A stretch of 64,000 nucleotides of DNA from Patiriisocius marinus. Lineage in GTDB: Bacteria; Bacteroidota; Bacteroidia; Flavobacteriales; Flavobacteriaceae. The notes below the pieces were generated by a model, which saw only the letters and a list, made by a program, of their open reading frames with translations, had not been told where the DNA came from and made no database searches. Each line of letters opens with the position of its first letter. Within the stretch, counting starts at the first letter, position 1. The DNA is taken from positions 62,001-126,000 of the forward strand of contig NZ_BKCG01000003.1 in NCBI RefSeq assembly GCF_008974325.1, given 5' to 3'. Of the stretch, positions 16,782-24,580 are shown piece by piece. Both the position numbers and the translations under genes were made by a program.

Positions 16782-16827
16782 TAAAAGTAGTTGTAATCTG
16801 TTTGTTTATAACTGATTTATATCAGTT
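16782..16827 (-). promoter_or_regulatory. Fnr-like operator and -7 box, osmC
   Basis: Perfect 7-bp inverted repeat AACTGAT-TTAT-ATCAGTT (16810-16827), close to the Fnr consensus TTGAT-N4-ATCAA, is centred exactly 33 bp upstream of the minus-strand box TACTTTTA (16782-16789). It has the same geometry as the GTAAC sites but a different half-site. Confidence 0.65.
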
Positions 16828-16899
16828 TTGAGTAGAAATTTCAATCGTAAGTAACGCTAGTTTAAAGACTCCTAATTTTTATTAAAATATATACTAAAA

Positions 16900-16944
16900 A
16901 GTAACATTCGTCACATTTCTTTTAAAAATGGATTCTTAATTTTA
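16900..16944 (+). promoter_or_regulatory. GTAAC-type operator and -7 box, 38-aa gene
   Basis: AGTAACATTCGTCACA (16900-16915), with one half-site variant (GTCAC), is centred exactly 33 bp upstream of the plus-strand box TAATTTTA (16937-16944), which lies 25 bp before the ATG at 16970. Confidence 0.7.
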
Positions 16945-16969
16945 CTTAACTAAATTAAAAACAACCACT

Positions 16970-17086
16970 ATGGGAAGCAATTCAAATACAACACTTTATA
17001 TAGTTGCAGGAATTATTATTTTGCATTTTCTAGTTGGATTTATATGGCTTGCATATAAATTGACAAAGAAAAAAAACGATGAATAA
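16970..17086 (+). CDS. Small single-pass membrane protein, 38 aa
   Basis: ATG-initiated ORF of 38 codons encoding one clean transmembrane helix (YIVAGIIILHFLVGFIWLAY, about 10-29) followed by a basic tail KLTKKKNDE, so N-out/C-in topology is likely. It has a regulon-type operator and -7 box upstream and a terminator downstream, i.e. a complete transcription unit. It faces the cydAB operon tail to tail. Small subunits such as CydX and CcoS are of this size and shape, so a role with the cytochrome bd oxidase is a reasonable guess but is not shown by sequence. Confidence 0.7.
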   Translation: MGSNSNTTLYIVAGIIILHFLVGFIWLAYKLTKKKNDE

Positions 17087-17096
17087 CAACCAATTT

Positions 17097-17145
17097 AAAT
17101 GAACAATTATGTACTACTATATTACTTATTTGTTCATTTTTTTTT
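17097..17145 (+). terminator. Terminator of the 38-aa gene
   Basis: Stem AAATGAACAA / TTGTTCATTT with a 23-nt loop and a following T tract ending at 17145. It overlaps the 3' end of the convergent membrane-protein gene at 17126. Confidence 0.6.
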
Positions 17146-17422
17146 CAAGGTATTTTATTGCAACTAAACCAATAGCTCCTCCAATAAATGAAACTAGCAT
17201 ATTAATGGTGAAGAGTATATAATTTACTGTTCCTGTTCTCATTATTGAAACGGGATCAAACCCTAATCTCTCAAATAGTTTAATAAAAAATATACTTCCA
17301 AAAACTCCTGCAAGGGTATTTCCAGTAAATCCAAAACTATATTTTTTCTTTGCTGCGCCTAAAACTGTTGCTCCTAAAATGCCAATAAAAACACTAATTA
17401 TTGATATAAGTGTATCTGTCAT
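17126..17422 (-). CDS. Small membrane protein of cyd operon, unknown
   Basis: Protein of 98 residues with three hydrophobic segments (about 5-22, 32-50 and 66-88) and a basic C-terminus YLEKKMNK. The glycine-rich first helix (FIGILGATVLGA) and the second (GNTLAGVFGSIFFIKLF) recall small GlsB/YeaQ-type membrane proteins, but the match is weak. It lies 23 bp after cydB and belongs to the same transcript, so it may help assembly or stability of the bd oxidase. That role is inferred from position only. Confidence 0.7.
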   Translation of the reverse strand: MTDTLISIISVFIGILGATVLGAAKKKYSFGFTGNTLAGVFGSIFFIKLFERLGFDPVSIMRTGTVNYILFTINMLVSFIGGAIGLVAIKYLEKKMNK

Positions 17423-17445
17423 AACAGTTGTTTTAAAAGGTTTAA

Positions 17446-18522
17446 TTAATGTTCTCCATACCCAACGTCATCCATTTTACCTCTAAATACGCGATATTGA
17501 ATAAACATATAAATGGCAACCAATATTGCTGCGATAACAAACCAATATACTCCTACAGTCAATCCATACTCATCAGCAGCAACATTGTAAAGTGTTAGTG
17601 AAGGGTTTACATTATTAGTAGAAGGTAATACTTTAGGGAATATTGATGATACGGTTGAAACTAAACCTCCAAATAAAAATAGCGATGAAAACAAAAAACC
17701 TAAACCATCTTTCTTAAATGTTTTCACGTTGAATAATCCAAATATTCCTGTAAAAGTTATTAGCGGAAATATCCAAAGCCAAGGGTATTCCATAAAATTA
17801 TGAAATGGTTTAGGTTCAATAATATGCCAAATTGTTAATGAAAATATAACTAACGCTAATAGAACAAAGTTTAAGTTAAATATTACTTTTTTTAATTTTT
17901 GATTTAAACCTGAATTTGTTTTAAATATAATCCAGTTAGCTCCGTGAATTGCTAATGCTATTACGCCAATAACTCCTAGTAATAATGTAAACCAATCTAT
18001 AATACCAAGTTGTTCTGCTTGAGGACTAAAAGTAGTATTCCATAATGGTAGAAAGAAATAATGTGCTTCGTGAGTTGACACACCGTTTGTTACCATACCT
18101 AAATTAACACCCCTTACAATATTACCTAAAGCAATACCAAAAAATAAGGCTAATAGAAAACTAGAAATACCAAAAGCTTTATCCCAGATGGCTTCCCACA
18201 TTTTATTATGAACTAAACCTCTTAATTCAAGACCTATCGCTCTAAAAATTAGTAGCCATAAAATCATAATTAAAGGTAGATAAAAACCACTAAAAGAGGA
18301 AGCGTAAAGCGTAGGGAAAGCAAAAAATAAAACGCCTCCTACTGCAATAAGCCACACTTCGTTTGCATCCCAAAATGGACCAATAGCGTTAGTAATAGCT
18401 TTTTTATCTTTCTCTTTTTTCGCAAAAAATAAATGAATAATTCCTGCACCAAAATCGTAACCATCAAGAATTACGTAAATGGTTAACATTGTCATTAAAA
18501 CGATATACCAAAATAACTCCAT
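17446..18522 (-). CDS. cydB: Cytochrome bd ubiquinol oxidase subunit II
   Basis: Integral membrane subunit of 358 residues with about eight to nine helices. CydB signatures include the N-terminal WYIVLMTMLTIYVILDGYDFGAG, then GPFWDANEVWLIAVGGVLFFAFP and the AIGLELRG segment. With CydA it forms the high-affinity quinol oxidase that works at low oxygen and resists sulfide, NO and cyanide. The start is 2 bp from the cydA stop, so translation is coupled. Confidence 0.96.
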   Translation of the reverse strand: MELFWYIVLMTMLTIYVILDGYDFGAGIIHLFFAKKEKDKKAITNAIGPFWDANEVWLIAVGGVLFFAFPTLYASSFSGFYLPLIMILWLLIFRAIGLELRGLVHNKMWEAIWDKAFGISSFLLALFFGIALGNIVRGVNLGMVTNGVSTHEAHYFFLPLWNTTFSPQAEQLGIIDWFTLLLGVIGVIALAIHGANWIIFKTNSGLNQKLKKVIFNLNFVLLALVIFSLTIWHIIEPKPFHNFMEYPWLWIFPLITFTGIFGLFNVKTFKKDGLGFLFSSLFLFGGLVSTVSSIFPKVLPSTNNVNPSLTLYNVAADEYGLTVGVYWFVIAAILVAIYMFIQYRVFRGKMDDVGYGEH

Positions 18523-18524
18523 AA

Positions 18525-19859
18525 TTAGATGTGTTTAGTTGTTTCAGGTCCTTTATTAATAATCTTTCCTGCTAGCATGATAAATAATAGTCCTAATAGT
18601 AAATAAAGACCAATAAAACCAAGCAATGTAAATAGCGTATTTCCAGATGAAACTGTAGGTGAAATACCATCTGCAGTACGTAATAAGTTATAAACTAACC
18701 AAGGTTGTCGTCCAAGTTCTGCTGTATACCAGCCCGTAGTATTTGCTATGTACGGAAATGGTAACATGAAAAGTAGCAGCCATAAAATCCACTTAGTAGT
18801 GTATAATTTTTTACGATATAATTGAACACTAGCAATAAGCATTAATGCTATAAATATTGTTCCTAAGCCCACCATTATATGATATGCATAATATAATCCA
18901 GGAATATTAGTAGGGTAGACGCTTTCATCAAATTCATTAAGTCCTTTAATTTTGGCATCCCATCTTTGATAGGTTAAAAAACTGAGAATATTTGGTACTG
19001 CAATTTTATTATCAAGCTTTTTATTATCAACATCCGGTTGACCTATCAATATAATTTCAGAACCACCTTCTTCAGTTTCGAAAATACCTTCCATAGCTGC
19101 AAAAGTTACTGGCTGATATTCTATAACATTTTTAGCTGCTAAATCTCCCGTAGGGAATGCTACTAAAACACTTGAAACTAAACCAAACAATACTCCAGTT
19201 TTAACAAATAGTTTTCCAAAATCATTGTGCTTATTATTAAGTAAGTAAAAGGCTCCAATGGCAGCAACTACAAATGATGATGTAATTATAGATGCCATCT
19301 GGTTATGTATATAAGATGGTAAAAGCCAAGGGTTAGAAAATAAAGCTCCAAAATTATTGAGCACATACCTACCATTCTCTAGTATTTCATAACCAACAGG
19401 GTTTTGCATCCAAGAATGTGTAGCAATAATTAAATAACCACTTGCCCAAGATCCTAAAAAGACTAAAAAGCCGGTTATAAAATGTAGTTTTTGACCAAGA
19501 AGTTTTTCTCCAAATAAGAAGAGTCCTAAAAAGGATGATTCAAGAAAAAATGAAAACATTCCTTCCATTGCAAGGGTTTGACCAATGATTCCTCCAGTAA
19601 GTTCAGAAAATTTGGCCCAATTTGTCCCAAATTGGAATTCCATGGGGATACCAGTTACTACACCCATAGCAAAGTTGAGTGCGAAAATCTTCATCCAAAA
19701 TTTGGCAGCATCATTATATTTATCAATTTTAGTTCTAAGAAATCTCCATTTAAAATAGACTACCATCAGGGATAATCCCATTGTTAATTGAGGAAATAAG
19801 TAGTGAAATGTGATGGTAAATGCAAATTGCATCCTATCGTAAAAGAGCATATCTTCCAT
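18525..19859 (-). CDS. cydA: Cytochrome bd ubiquinol oxidase subunit I
   Basis: Heme-bearing subunit of 444 residues. Heme ligands are visible as His19 (TFHYLFPQLTMG), His185 (SYIHNQ) and Met329 (YHIMVG); Glu99 and Glu107 of the proton path are in AMEGMFSFFLES, and GRQPW is at 383-387. The Q loop is short, as in the smaller CydA class. It is the first gene of cydA-cydB-17126, driven by a -7 box TATCTTTG with an operator upstream. Confidence 0.97.
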   Translation of the reverse strand: MEDMLFYDRMQFAFTITFHYLFPQLTMGLSLMVVYFKWRFLRTKIDKYNDAAKFWMKIFALNFAMGVVTGIPMEFQFGTNWAKFSELTGGIIGQTLAMEGMFSFFLESSFLGLFLFGEKLLGQKLHFITGFLVFLGSWASGYLIIATHSWMQNPVGYEILENGRYVLNNFGALFSNPWLLPSYIHNQMASIITSSFVVAAIGAFYLLNNKHNDFGKLFVKTGVLFGLVSSVLVAFPTGDLAAKNVIEYQPVTFAAMEGIFETEEGGSEIILIGQPDVDNKKLDNKIAVPNILSFLTYQRWDAKIKGLNEFDESVYPTNIPGLYYAYHIMVGLGTIFIALMLIASVQLYRKKLYTTKWILWLLLFMLPFPYIANTTGWYTAELGRQPWLVYNLLRTADGISPTVSSGNTLFTLLGFIGLYLLLGLLFIMLAGKIINKGPETTKHI

Positions 19860-19894
19860 ACTAAAACAACTTTATTACTGGTTATTTAATAATA

Positions 19895-19940
19895 CAAAGA
19901 TACAGTACAGAACTTTAGATAATATGTAACATAGGTTGCA
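19895..19940 (-). promoter_or_regulatory. GTAAC-type operator and -7 box, cydAB
   Basis: TGTAACATAGGTTGCA (19925-19940), with one half-site changed to GTTGC, is centred 34 bp upstream of the centre of the exact TAnnTTTG box TATCTTTG (19895-19902, minus strand). It shares the 236-bp divergent region with the separate operator of the copper receptor operon. Confidence 0.65.
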
Positions 19941-20046
19941 TTAAGTCTCTTTTTTATAACTCACTATAAATTAATTGTATCATATTTCTTATTATGAAAT
20001 TTTAAAAATTTATTATTTGCACTATTTCTTACATTATCATTAATAA

Positions 20047-20091
20047 GGTGACATTTGTTACCCTTTAAGAAGAAAAAGCAGTTTATTTTTG
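20047..20091 (+). promoter_or_regulatory. GTAAC-type operator and -7 box, copper receptor operon
   Basis: GGTGACATTTGTTACC (20047-20062) is centred exactly 33 bp upstream of the exact box TATTTTTG (20084-20091, plus strand). The box ends 4 bp before the GTG start of the next gene. Confidence 0.8.
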
Positions 20092-20095
20092 TAAT

Positions 20096-20464
20096 GTGAA
20101 ATTATTTATCGCTACCATACTTTCATTAATACTTTTAAGCAATAGCTTTAGATCTACTGTTGTTTATGGTTGGTATGTACTAGATTTAGACAGTTTTGTT
20201 GAGCAACTTTGCGAAAATAAAGACAACGTAAAATTAGAATGCAATGGTAAATGTTTTTTAACTAAAATAAACCAAGATACTTCCACAGATGAAAGCTCTA
20301 CTTTTCCAGCAATAGAATGGGATCAATTAGTCTATTTTTCACCTGAGTTTTCGGAAAATTTTGAAGTTTTAATTTCTATTCCTAAAACTATTATTCATTG
20401 GCGTGTGGTACACTATAAAGAAACCTCAGCAAATTCAATTTTTCATCCTCCAAAAGTTTCATAA
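20096..20464 (+). CDS. Small Cys-containing exported protein, receptor partner
   Basis: Protein of 122 residues with an N-terminal hydrophobic signal segment (MKLFIATILSLILLSNSF). The core has three Cys, Cys39, Cys49 and Cys53, in a LCENKDNVKLECNGKCFL block, a good metal- or thiol-chemistry site. I associate such short proteins with the ECNGKC motif with TonB-receptor genes in Bacteroidota, without a named function. The GTG start lies only 4 bp after the -7 box, so the mRNA should be leaderless or nearly so. It is co-transcribed with the copper-type receptor 82 bp downstream. A periplasmic role in copper handling is inferred. Confidence 0.75.
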   Translation: MKLFIATILSLILLSNSFRSTVVYGWYVLDLDSFVEQLCENKDNVKLECNGKCFLTKINQDTSTDESSTFPAIEWDQLVYFSPEFSENFEVLISIPKTIIHWRVVHYKETSANSIFHPPKVS

Positions 20465-20546
20465 TTCTTATAATTTTTTTTTAGAGAACTCATTATTACT
20501 ATGTGTTCTCAATAACGCTATACTTTAGAATTAAGAAATATAATAT

Positions 20547-22655
20547 ATGAAACTTACATATTTAGTGCTTCTAAGCACACTAATGTCTACTTGTCTATTT
20601 GCGCAAGAGATATCTAAAAAAGAACAAGATTCTACTGCTAAAAAAGTAGTTGAGTTAAATACCGTTATTATTACTGGAAAAAGTACATCTGATCCAGTTC
20701 TAACAACATTAAAAACTGATTTAACAAAAGATGTTGTCCAACCAATAAATGTAGCCGATTTATTTAGCGACTTTAATGGATTCTCTTTAATAAAGCGAGG
20801 TAATTATGCGATAGATCCATCATTTAGAGCTTCCCAATACGAACAATTAAATATTCAGTTTGATGGAGGTACAAAAGCAATGCATGCTTGCCCTAACCGT
20901 ATGGACCCAATTACTACGCATGTAGTCCCAGAAGATATTGAACGTATTGAGGTTATTAAAGGTCCTTATACCGTTAGATACGGAGCTACTTTTGGAGGGA
21001 TAATAAACTTAGTAACTCAAAAACCACAGCAGTTAGGTGATGGTTTTCACGGAACAGTGAGTAGTGGTTATGAAACTAACGGAAATTCGCTTGTAACGTC
21101 GCTAAAACTTCATCAAATAACTGACAAATATGATATTACTGCTAATGCTGGGTATCGTGATTTTGGAAATTATAAAGATGGAGATGGGACTGAAATTCCA
21201 TCAGCATTTAGAAGTTTAGATTATGGTTTAAGATTAGGGTATAATATTACCGAAACTCAAAGAGTGCAAGCACACTGGCGTCAATCGTTTGGGCGTGATG
21301 TATTGCACGCAGGATTGCCAATGGATACTGATGAAGACAATAGTTCTATTTTGTCTTTAGATTATAAAATATCAGATTTAAGCGGTTTAATAGATGAAGT
21401 AAATGCAAAAATATATTATTCGTTTGTAGATCATATTATGTCTAATGCTAGAAGAACAACATCGATGACAACCGATGCTTTATCAAGTATTGACGCTTCA
21501 ACAACAGGAGGGAAGCTAGAATTAAAAATGAAACCTACTGAAAAGTGGATTTTATATGGTGGTTTAGATGCTGTACTTATCGCTAGAGATGGTGGAAGAA
21601 CTCGCTCTGTAAAAAGAAATATGATGGGAGAATTATTACCAGAACCAGTGGTGTTTCAAGATAAAATTTGGCAAGATTCATTTGTGAATGATTATGGATT
21701 ATTTGCTGAAAATAAATATGCAATATCTGATAAAACTATTCTAACGGCAGGGATTCGTTATGATTTAGTAGTTTCAGATATTCAAGATCCTGAAGCAGAT
21801 TTTCAGGAATTGTATTCAAATTTAAATCAGCGTGAAGAACATAATATTTCGGCTACGGTTTCAGGAAAACATCAAATTTCAGAAAATAAAACTCTTGAAG
21901 TTGCTTTTGGTCGTGGTGTTCGTTCTGCAAATATGATTGAACGTTATATTAATCATTTTACAGTAGGGCAAGATTCGTATGAATATGTAGGAAATCCAAA
22001 TTTAGATGCCGAAGTTAATAACCAATTTGAAATAGGGTTTAAAGGTCATAAGCGTTTTGATACTACTTTTGAAGCATTGCGCTATAGTATTTCAGGGTAC
22101 TATTCTATTTATGAGAATTATATTGTTGCCGTGATTGATCCAACTTTAGAGAGAAAATTTATGCCAACTGCAACTCCGCAAGAGGTTAAACGATTTGTAA
22201 ATATTGATAAAGCATATAAAACAGGTTTTGAAGCTGAAGCAGTAATCGATTTTGCTTCATATTTTAACTTTATTACAGGTGTATCTTATATTTACGCCAA
22301 AAATAGTGATTTAGATGAGTCTTTACCTTTAACGCCGCCTTTGGTTACTCGTTTAGGTTTAGGGTTTGATAAAGATTTTTATTGGGCTTCATTAAATTAT
22401 ATAATTACATCTAAACAAGACAATATTGCTCTTAGTTTTGGTGAGCAAGAAACTTCAGGATATGAAACCTTAGATTTAAAAATAGGGGCTAAGCCTTTTA
22501 AGGATTTGAGTGTAGGTTTTGCAGTATTAAATTTATTTGATGAAACGTATAATAACCATTTAAATTTCTCATTTAAAAATCAAGCAGATTTTGATAGTGT
22601 TCCCATTAACGATCCAGGAAGAAACTTCTCATTTTTTGTGAAGTATGATTTTTAA
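20547..22655 (+). CDS. TonB-dependent copper receptor (OprC/NosA-like)
   Basis: Outer-membrane TonB-dependent receptor of 702 residues: signal peptide to about residue 20 (STCLFAQ), plug domain from about 35 to 160 with IERIEVIKGPYTVRYG, and a beta-barrel ending in a Phe (FFVKYDF). In the plug HACPNRMDP gives Cys115 and Met119 (CxxxM), and the barrel has His296-Ile-Met298 (HxM). OprC uses a CxxxM-HxM site for copper, so copper uptake is the likely function. It does not resemble SusC or siderophore receptors with a CarboxypepD domain. Confidence 0.85.
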   Translation: MKLTYLVLLSTLMSTCLFAQEISKKEQDSTAKKVVELNTVIITGKSTSDPVLTTLKTDLTKDVVQPINVADLFSDFNGFSLIKRGNYAIDPSFRASQYEQLNIQFDGGTKAMHACPNRMDPITTHVVPEDIERIEVIKGPYTVRYGATFGGIINLVTQKPQQLGDGFHGTVSSGYETNGNSLVTSLKLHQITDKYDITANAGYRDFGNYKDGDGTEIPSAFRSLDYGLRLGYNITETQRVQAHWRQSFGRDVLHAGLPMDTDEDNSSILSLDYKISDLSGLIDEVNAKIYYSFVDHIMSNARRTTSMTTDALSSIDASTTGGKLELKMKPTEKWILYGGLDAVLIARDGGRTRSVKRNMMGELLPEPVVFQDKIWQDSFVNDYGLFAENKYAISDKTILTAGIRYDLVVSDIQDPEADFQELYSNLNQREEHNISATVSGKHQISENKTLEVAFGRGVRSANMIERYINHFTVGQDSYEYVGNPNLDAEVNNQFEIGFKGHKRFDTTFEALRYSISGYYSIYENYIVAVIDPTLERKFMPTATPQEVKRFVNIDKAYKTGFEAEAVIDFASYFNFITGVSYIYAKNSDLDESLPLTPPLVTRLGLGFDKDFYWASLNYIITSKQDNIALSFGEQETSGYETLDLKIGAKPFKDLSVGFAVLNLFDETYNNHLNFSFKNQADFDSVPINDPGRNFSFFVKYDF

Positions 22656-22664
22656 GTAAAAAAT

Positions 22665-22697
22665 AAAACCCCTTTTGAGAATATCAAAAGGGGTTTT
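22665..22697. terminator. Bidirectional rho-independent terminator
   Basis: Perfect 14-bp stem AAAACCCCTTTTGA / TCAAAAGGGGTTTT with 5-nt loop, between the convergent receptor and dps genes. It serves both strands. Confidence 0.92.
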
Positions 22698-22718
22698 AAA
22701 ATTTAAAATAAATATATT

Positions 22719-23192
22719 CTAGTTTTGATATGCGGAAAGCATCCATACTAATTTTTCTTGTTGTACAATATAATCACTCATTAATGCTGCAGTTCCTTCA
22801 TCATTAGCATCACCAGCCAAATTTAATATTGCTCGTTCTTTTATAAGTAAGATGCTTAAAGTCTTTAATATGCTTTTAATAGCATCTTCACCATCGGTAA
22901 CATTCTCTTTTGCTTTTATATCACTCATTTCAATGTATTGTGCAAAAGTATGTACTGGAGTAGCACTTAAGGTAAGAACGCGCTCTGCAATTTCATCAAC
23001 TTTTTCTAATGCATCATTATATAATTCTTCAAATTTTAAATGTAATTCGAAAAAATTCTTTCCTTTAATATTCCAATGAAATCCTCTAAGATTCATATAA
23101 AACAATTGATAATTTGCTAATAAATCGTTTAGTTCTTTTGCGGTAGTTTGAGATGCTATTACATCTAAGCCAATGTTATTCTTATTTTCCAT
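22719..23192 (-). CDS. dps: Dps family DNA-binding ferritin
   Basis: Dodecameric mini-ferritin of 157 residues that oxidises and stores iron and protects DNA from peroxide. The ferroxidase ligands keep the family spacing: His39 (RGFHWNIKG), His51 (ELHLKFEELYND), Asp66 and Glu70 (EKVDEIAE). The start at MENKNNIG (23192) is chosen over an upstream in-frame start because it follows the previous stop by 7 bp and matches family length. It is the last gene of the peroxiredoxin, persulfide-dioxygenase-like, dps operon. Confidence 0.93.
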   Translation of the reverse strand: MENKNNIGLDVIASQTTAKELNDLLANYQLFYMNLRGFHWNIKGKNFFELHLKFEELYNDALEKVDEIAERVLTLSATPVHTFAQYIEMSDIKAKENVTDGEDAIKSILKTLSILLIKERAILNLAGDANDEGTAALMSDYIVQQEKLVWMLSAYQN

Positions 23193-23199
23193 AATTATA

Positions 23200-24528
23200 T
23201 TATTTAAAATTATTAATGTCGTCACTTAAATCATATACGGTAGTATTTTTTAATATATTTTCTAGAATACTACTTCCTGCAGCACTTCTATAACCACCAG
23301 CACAATGAACAACTACAGGCTTGTTTATAGGTATGTTATTTGCATTTTCTCTTAACTCGTTTAAAGGGTATGATTTTGCAGTGTCAAAAAAGCGCTCTTC
23401 ATTAACCTCACTGGTGTTTCTTATATCTATGATGGTATAGTTTTCTGGGTTTTCTTTAAAATCTACCAAATTTAATTTTTCGGTTTTTAAAAGATTTTCT
23501 TCTGAAATAGTAATTACTTGTGTCACTTGCTTTTCATAGCCAATTTTTGCAACTCTATTTAAAATATAATTTTTCTGCTCTTCTGAATCTATTACTAGTG
23601 TAAATGGTTCATTAGGCTGTACAATTGCTCCTAGCCAAGTTTCAAATTTTTCAGTTTCAGAAACACCCATTATGTTAATACTTCCTGATAAATGTCCCTT
23701 TTTAAAATCTGCTTCATCACGTATATCTACAATTAAACCTTTGGCATTTTCACTATTTTTAAATGGAATACTTTCTATTGAAGGTTTTAAACTTTCGGCT
23801 CCTGCCTTGTTAGTATCTACATCAAAACCAAAATATGAAGGTATAAATGGCTGCCCATCTAGTATGGTATTCATAAATTCTTCTTTGGTTTGTTTTTTAA
23901 AAGCCCAATTGCCTAAGCGTTCATTTCCAAGCGTGCTGCTATTTGCTTCACTTAAATTTTTACCACACAATGATCCTGCTCCGTGAGCTGGATATACTAA
24001 AGCATTGTCTGGCAAGTTGTTAAATTTTGTTGTAATCGTATTGTACATCATGTTGGCAAGTTCTTCACGTTTTGCTTTCATGTTACCAGCTTTTTCACGT
24101 AAATCAGGCCTTCCTACATCACCAATAAATAGTGTGTCTCCTGTAAATAATGCAGTTTTGTCTTTATTTGTTGCTACAATGGTAATACTGTCTGGTGAGT
24201 GTCCTGGCGTGTTTATAGCTTTTAGAGTAATATCTCCTATTGTGATTGAGTCGCCGTCATCAAAAGCTTTGTGAGGGTAATCTGCACCTAATTTTTCACT
24301 GTTATAAATTGTTGCTCCAGTTTCTTTATGAATTTGTAAATGAGAGCTCACAAAATCTGCGTGTGGATGAGTTTCAATAACTGCAATTATAGTAGCATTA
24401 TTTACTTTAGCAAAATCATAATACGCTTTTGGATCACGTTCTGGATCTATTACCGCCATTTCACCATTACTTACAATTGCATAAGAATAGTGGGCAAGAG
24501 GTTTGTATTCAAATTGTTTTATATTCAT
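23200..24528 (-). CDS. MBL-fold persulfide dioxygenase-like protein with two rhodanese domains
   Basis: Protein of 442 residues from ATG 24528. The metallo-beta-lactamase part (about 1-235) has the ETHE1/CstB-like iron ligands His54, His56 (THPHADF), His110 (NTPGHSPDS) and Asp131 (FTGDTLFIGDVGRPD). Two rhodanese domains follow (about 255-345 and 350-442). The second has the active Cys409 in VHCAGGYRSA; the first lacks a Cys at the matching place and is probably structural. Such fusions oxidise or transfer sulfane sulfur made by sulfide:quinone oxidoreductase. Its gene lies between a peroxiredoxin and dps. A weak stem-loop (GGCTTT/AAAGCC) sits in the 52-bp gap upstream. Confidence 0.88.
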   Translation of the reverse strand: MNIKQFEYKPLAHYSYAIVSNGEMAVIDPERDPKAYYDFAKVNNATIIAVIETHPHADFVSSHLQIHKETGATIYNSEKLGADYPHKAFDDGDSITIGDITLKAINTPGHSPDSITIVATNKDKTALFTGDTLFIGDVGRPDLREKAGNMKAKREELANMMYNTITTKFNNLPDNALVYPAHGAGSLCGKNLSEANSSTLGNERLGNWAFKKQTKEEFMNTILDGQPFIPSYFGFDVDTNKAGAESLKPSIESIPFKNSENAKGLIVDIRDEADFKKGHLSGSINIMGVSETEKFETWLGAIVQPNEPFTLVIDSEEQKNYILNRVAKIGYEKQVTQVITISEENLLKTEKLNLVDFKENPENYTIIDIRNTSEVNEERFFDTAKSYPLNELRENANNIPINKPVVVHCAGGYRSAAGSSILENILKNTTVYDLSDDINNFK

Positions 24529-24580
24529 AATAAATAAATTTAATAAGGCTTTAGTAAATATACCAAAGCCCTTTGTTAAA

